Positions 59,121 to 64,000 of a stretch of DNA of 64,000 bases are shown here, one piece after another. The position numbers were made by a program, and so were the translations under genes. The notes under the pieces are model-generated. The model did no database searches, had not been told where the DNA came from, and saw only the letters and a program-made list of their open reading frames with translations. Each line of letters starts with the position of its first letter. Position 1 is the stretch's first letter. Source of the stretch: Uranotaenia lowii (Eukaryota > Arthropoda > Insecta > Diptera > Culicidae); assembly GCF_029784155.1 (NCBI RefSeq), contig NC_073693.1, forward strand, positions 234,582,304 to 234,646,303. Reading direction: 5' to 3'.

Positions 59121-59162
59121 TTTGCGTTGCAAATTCGAAATACCCACCAAATGGTTGTCTGG
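59121..59162 (+). repeat. Second copy of the CCCAGACAACCA repeat, right of insertion
   Basis: This matches 38,561-38,602 and completes the copy broken at 40,509. It ends TGGTTGTCTGG. Confidence 0.8.
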
Positions 59163-60628
59163 GCCGTTCAAAATTGAATAGAAATTCAATGTTTGCTCGT
59201 CGTTATTCTAACCTTGAACTCGATAATATCACGCCCTAGATTAAAATCTTCTGTTGATGTTTTTATAACTGGTTTTAGAAGATTTCGGCATCCTGAACTC
59301 GAATCTTTTGTCAGATTTGGTCTATTGCATCCAGTTTTACCAATAAGGCGTTTAAAAAAAATTTAATTAAGATTAATCATTAATAAATATCTCTTTTATT
59401 ATTTTTTACTTCTTTTGTTTAAGACAGCAACGCATTTTAACTTATACTTAAAAAAAATGTCTAAAATTCACATTTGGTTTCAAATTTCATTTGAATTCCG
59501 TTTTAACAGAACAGGGAAAAAATAAAAATAAACAAAAATTCTATAACTGCAAAGTCAATTGCGGTCTTCGGCAAGATTGATTATTAAATAAAAACTTTAA
59601 TTTTTAAAATAATGTTCAATTGTACAGTTTGCCAAAAAGTGCTCAAATTTCTTAAATGAACCCGAGCTGGTAGAAAATAAAAACCTACATTGATCGATCT
59701 CGATCGTATTGGTCACCTTGATTTGAGTTATTAGTGATTTTATCTCAAACCCTCGTACCGTTCGCAATAAATTTGAATTTTAAATGTTGCCAGCTCGTAA
59801 TTGTTTTCTGTATTTGTATGAATATTTGAAGCGCCAAAAACTGTAATTTTAAGAAGAAATAAAAGGAACGATCTCTTTTTCGTTTTACTAGTCGACTAGA
59901 TAACAAGTTTCTGATTTGCATCCGAAACCCATCCAAAATGGTCTGCCCAAACCCAAACATTGCATATTTGGATTGTGCCATCAAATTAGTCAAAACCTGT
60001 TTTAATTTTTTGCCGCTTCGGAAATATTTGAATGTTGTGGTCTTGTGTTATCGCACCTTTAACTGAGTCAATTATACATTTCTAAAATATCTGTAATTTT
60101 AAATTGAAATTAATTCAAATTACAATATTCATCTTAGATATTGCGATACCTCTTATGTTTTACGGAAAAATATATCATGTTTTTGCCCAACAATCAGTTT
60201 ATTGCATAATTATCACAATAATAAGTATAGAAACGGAATGAATGATTGATTGTGTTTCAAAGTCAGAAACTTAGGAAAATGTATTTTTTATCAAAATTAA
60301 TTGACTAGAGAATTCCTCATTTAAGCTTAACTACGCGAGAACTACTATCAAAAATTTTTGCAAAGGCTTTGATTAGTATCTCAAATATTACAGTTTGAAT
60401 AAAACAAGTCCAAAAAGGTAAATTTTCAAACAACTGCTGAATGACATATTTGAAAAATGCTATTTTTTGTCAGTTACTCGGGTGATATCTGGTCAATCTT
60501 TGACCAGACCAAACCTTTTCGTGTTTGAAGGTTGCAGTGACAGTGAGCATGTAGCAAATTTAAAAGAATTATGAACGGCACTGTGTATGAGTACCACAAC
60601 ATTTTACAACGGTGGCCTTAAAAAAAGC
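59163..60628. other. AT-rich intergenic sequence, nothing recognised
   Basis: No gene, array or TIR pair was seen. Confidence 0.4.
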
Positions 60629-60702
60629 ACTCAGCCTGATTTATAGTGATTTTTATTTTCAAGCTCCCTGAATTTGGGAAAAACATGTTGGCAACCCTGC
60701 TT
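60629..60702. repeat. Right end of a hAT-like MITE
   Basis: The sequence CCTGATTTATAGTGATTTTT... to ATGTTGGCAACCCTG closely resembles the right end of the element at 35,416-35,830. No left end was found nearby. Confidence 0.6.
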
Positions 60703-62500
60703 GGGAGCGTAAAGTGGAGATATGGAAGTTTCTGTGAAGCGATGAGAACGAGATCTGCGGATAGACTTTCGAGACTGGAGTTTGTGGCGTAGTCTAGCCG
60801 CTGAAATACGAACTGTTTACTCGTTCGTCGCCAAGGGAACCATATTCGAGTGACGGGTGTATTTCCTAGAAGGCCCCGTCACATCAAAAACGGGTGACGC
60901 TCTCTGACTCAAGTTAGCCGCTCATTTTCACCATACGTTTAAAATCTTGGAGTTCTTTCTCTCTACTTTCAGACTCCAAGAATTTCTTTGGGTCCGGTTA
61001 GAAAAACTACCAAAATGAGCGACCTTATACATCGGACAACTGACGCTGTAAACTAGTTAAGAAGTAAGTTAGTAAATTCTGTTTAAATGGAAACAAGCCG
61101 TTTTTCGTCGAAAATGATCGATCCCCAAATAGATCGTTCATGACCCAGAAAATCTCCCCAAGGGTGTGAGAGGGAGAAAGAGATATAACGGGGCAGAGTG
61201 TCATTTGTTATGCTTAACCGAACTCACCCATCACCGGAAGCTCCGATATCGAACGTCGTCGTCGCCCTGGCCGGATGCACTTTTCGAATGAATGTAAAAC
61301 TGAGTGCAACGGTTGCATTAATATTTTATCACACGCAAATAAAACTCGTGTGTCCTTGTTGGAGAATAGCATAGGAGTTTGGGTGGCCAGTTGGAGGCTG
61401 TTAGTTTTCTGAACCGGAAAAAAGGAAGTGCTGGCTGATGGCTAGCTAGTGGATACACAACGCTGGACCAGCTTGCCGTGGTAAGTACTCCATGGTGCGG
61501 AAGGGCCTGAAGTGACCATCAGCACCCGATGTGATCCTGAAAGTACAAGTCTTCCAGCTGTTGCCAGTTCCAGGCTCTGCAGTGCTAGGGTTGCCATTGC
61601 CCAATGCTGCTTCGAACATCATCGCCGCTCATCAAAATTAAGGTATCAGCTTTGAGGGTTCAATCAAAAGTTCAGGTAGATCTAAATATTAAACTCTCTT
61701 CGATAGTTTCGAAATTCATAGATGCCCGGTAACCCTAAGTTAAGTAAGTAGCACCAACTTGAAGCAGTTTTCTGGACCAGCAAAAACCGGATACTATAGG
61801 AAATAGACACCGGGTGGACAATCTTTCCTTAATTAAAGGATATTTGCACAATCCTGCTGTACCTCTTCCAGAGCACACAAGCAAAGGCGCACACACACAC
61901 ACACACACCCATCTACGAACAACTTCGTCTTCCATTTATACCGACTAAAGCCCGTCTTCGTCGTCGTCCATACCCCGTTGACACAAGCACACAAATTTAC
62001 TCACCATCGTATCGGACAGATCCTTTACTGCTTCTATAGGTACTTCCATGTCCGGGGGACCCAGGCGATGACGACGATGGCAAAATAAACTCGTTCTGTT
62101 TGTGTTGCTAGTTACTAAAGAGAGTGTATAGCGCAACCCACTTTGTACATGTGTCGGAAATTTACAAGACTATTTTGCTGCTGATGCTTGTACTTTCCCG
62201 TTTTAGAGTGCAGAGGATTTGGCAAATTTACTTAGGTGCATGTTGCACCACCCGCCCGATGGGAGAATCTGTTTTTCCGGAACCAAGGGCCGCTGCTGGC
62301 CGGTGAAATTGCAACGGGCAAACAGTTACAACGGAATTATGTCCTACGCCAAACTACAAATTTCTTGGAATGCAAAAAAAAACATCAGACAAGATTGAAC
62401 AAATTTTCAAACGCACACGCATGAACAGAACGAGGTTTCTGAAATCATCTTCTCATCACTACTAATATTTTATATCATCCACAATGAAAGATTCTTGAAG
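60703..62500. other. Intergenic sequence, possible non-coding 5' exon near 61,380-61,480
   Basis: GC content is higher than in neighbouring DNA. CCGTG|GTAAGTACT at about 61,475-61,489 is a strong donor-like site, so a 5' exon of a gene lying beyond the window is possible, but no ATG-bearing exon or acceptor supports it. No protein was recognised. Confidence 0.25.
61888..61909. repeat. (CA)n microsatellite
   Basis: A pure CA run of about eleven repeats. Confidence 0.9.
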
Positions 62501-62700
62501 CGCCCGATGTGGTCTAGCGGATAGGCTGGCGCGAGTCTGGTTTTGGAATTTTCATCCTTGTTAGCTATGATTGACTACTATAGCAGAACACGTTTACGGC
62601 GTATTGCCCTATGCTGGCACTTCGATGCGATTTTTTCCATGCTTGCCTAGGCGTTCTGTGTTCGATTCCCAGTATCGACTAAGAACACTTTTGGGTTCGA
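62501..62700 (+). mobile_element. tRNA-derived SINE-like sequence
   Basis: TGGTCTAGCGGATAGGCTGGCG near 62,510 matches a tRNA box A region and GTTCGATTCCCAGT near 62,661 matches a T-arm/box B, but they are about 150 bp apart, so the body is either interrupted by an insertion or the two are unrelated. A discriminator-like flank GCCCGATG precedes box A. Confidence 0.4.
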
Positions 62701-62889
62701 ATAAACATCGAACACAGTTGTACCGCATAAGTTTTTCAATAACTGTCCGCCAACTCCAACGTTAAAAAAATTAAAGCAAAATTTAGGTTTAATTTTTGTA
62801 TGGAGTCAAGATCTTGTGTTGAAAATTTATTGGACTTAAGAGATGTTTTTCTCAAAGCCAATGATAATAAAGAATTTAAATGGACAATA

Positions 62890-64000
62890 CTTACTATAGA
62901 CTAAAATTTAATAATAATAATAATTAATAATTCATGTTTTATTCGTGTAACATAAGATATGTACAATCTTTTCTAAGTATTACATTTGGATTTGTGTGGT
63001 TTTGATTTATGTCTAATGTTTCTGATGTACTTTCAAAATTAACTAGAGAGAATCAAGTGTTACCTTATAATGCAAATCTTGATAGTGAAGCTTTCTTGAA
63101 TTCCAATTTCGATTTAATGTATTTAATAAGGGTAGGAAAATTATTCCAATTTGAGATGCCTCTAACGAGAAACGAGTTGTTGTAGTAGACTGAGCTATGA
63201 GGTGGAATGACAAACTTAATAGTTCTGGAGTTTCTTACAGGAATAAAAAGTCTTTTAATGTATTGAGGACCTCCTCTGGTGACTATTCTATGGACTAAAA
63301 CGCACGATCTATGTTTATAAAAGTTATAGAATGGGCAACCAATCAACATTTTTTGAAGATGAGAAATACTTGAAAATCTAGACAAACCATAGACATACCG
63401 GACACATGAGTTCAATGCTACTCGGTGTTTTTCCAGGGACCTAGCTGAGCAATTCGAATATATGAAATTTCCATAAATGAATAATGGATTGATGTAGCTT
63501 TTGAATAGTTTAAATTTAGTTTCTATGTCGAGGTACCTTGTGACAAGATTAACCCTTTTTAAAGATCCATAGATTTTGCTACATCGTTTATTCACTTGCC
63601 TTTTCCATGACAGTTCATGATCAAAAACTATGCCAAGATTTTCAGCAAAATCAGTAAAGGTTATCGCGGAGTTCGCCAAGCGAAGACTCGGTAATTCTGA
63701 AGTTCTGTTCCATCTATTGAAAAAAGAGCCTTAGTTTTGACCATTCATTTACTTTTTGCAAATCATGATAGATCTTCTCACAAACTTCATTTATTGGCGT
63801 TGATATGTCAGAGCAAAAATATATTTGCACGTCATCTGCAAACGTTTGAATACTGCTGTATTAAAGAACTGGGGGAAGATCGTTTATGAAAAGTGAAAAC
63901 AATATTGGACCAAGAATGGAGCCTTGGGGAACTCCTGACTCAATCGGCATAAGGCTTGATAAACAATCGTTTATGAGAACAGCCTGAGTACGGCCCTGAA
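62890..64000 (-). mobile_element. LINE of CR1/L2/Jockey-like type, 3' half, runs off right edge
   Basis: On the minus strand from 64,000: SGVPQGSILGPILFSLFINDL near 63,875-63,950, FADDVQIY near 63,820-63,845 (catalytic Asp pair), then after a frameshift near 63,680 the thumb and C-terminal region NLGIVFDHELSWKRQV ... to a stop near 63,065. Beyond it lie AATAAA (minus, near 62,939) and an (ATT)n-like tail at about 62,906-62,931. A stop and frameshifts show it is inactive. The FADD and GVPQGSILGP motifs support a CR1/L2/Jockey-type RT; the exact clade is uncertain. Confidence 0.8.
63065..63679 (-). pseudogene. LINE reverse transcriptase thumb and C-terminal fragment
   Basis: 204 codons are open in one frame, starting after the palm motifs, which lie in a different frame to the right. 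The sequence NLGIVFDHELSWKRQVNKRC followed by a KIYGSLKR segment and a C-terminal WNNFP motif is typical of the region after the RT palm in CR1/Jockey-type LINEs. There is no RNase H. The apparent start Met is internal to the original ORF. Confidence 0.8.

Noticed and set aside
61735..61935. Minus-strand frame with a VCVCVCA run
   Set aside because: The run is the translation of the (CA)n microsatellite.

Overview
The window looks like nuclear DNA of a mosquito (Culicidae, most likely a culicine). The evidence is one intron-containing host gene that reads as insect apolipophorin II/I, surrounded by dense, mostly dead transposons of types common in mosquito genomes. The rest is AT-rich with short introns, GT/AG splice sites and AATAAA signals. 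No bacterial, viral or organellar gene set is present.

Left third (1-12,600): a decayed Ty3/gypsy integrase region at the left edge is followed by a small TIR element (1,781-2,240). A 3' scrap of an RTE-like LINE (family B, minus strand) abuts that element. A long I-clade LINE on the plus strand (about 5,680-9,850) is interrupted by a second poly-A retroelement with a 14-bp target duplication. A second, internally deleted copy of LINE family B (minus) lies at about 10,015-11,285.

Centre (12,632-28,165): the apolipophorin gene. A TATA box and initiator precede a signal-peptide exon, a 4.5-kb intron, a 27-nt micro-exon and eight further coding exons. The ten coding exons sum to 10,035 nt, an intact frame of 3,344 codons plus stop. 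The precursor would be secreted and cut by furin after residue 715 into apoLp-II and apoLp-I, the structural proteins of the lipophorin particle that carries lipid in haemolymph. It is the only confident host gene here.

Right of the gene (28,900-40,500) is a mosaic of short elements, several with clear target duplications: a 200-bp MITE, a 13-bp minisatellite, a LINE family B insertion with a 12-bp duplication, a hAT-like MITE (8-bp duplication, perfect 25-bp hairpin), a hAT transposase remnant (8-bp duplication) and other TIR elements. A possible small two-exon gene sits at 36,634-36,845.

The most striking structure is 40,510-59,120. It is a nested set of inverted-repeat boundaries: CCCGAGCAGAC ends at 40,510/59,120, then TGAAGTACCG ends at 41,085/55,771, then GCCTTTCTAACAGA ends at 41,840/55,522. 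Inside are four near-identical tandem units of 2.6-3.4 kb. Each carries arrays of the 13-bp repeat AGATTCAGAATTC, two tRNA-like Pol III promoter modules and a hairpin. A sister 13-bp array, one base different and in opposite orientation, lies 13 kb away at 29,602-29,970. The window ends in a third LINE type (CR1/L2/Jockey-like RT, minus strand) that runs off the right edge.

All calls are by eye. Clade names of LINEs and superfamily names of MITEs are inferences from motifs and target-duplication lengths.
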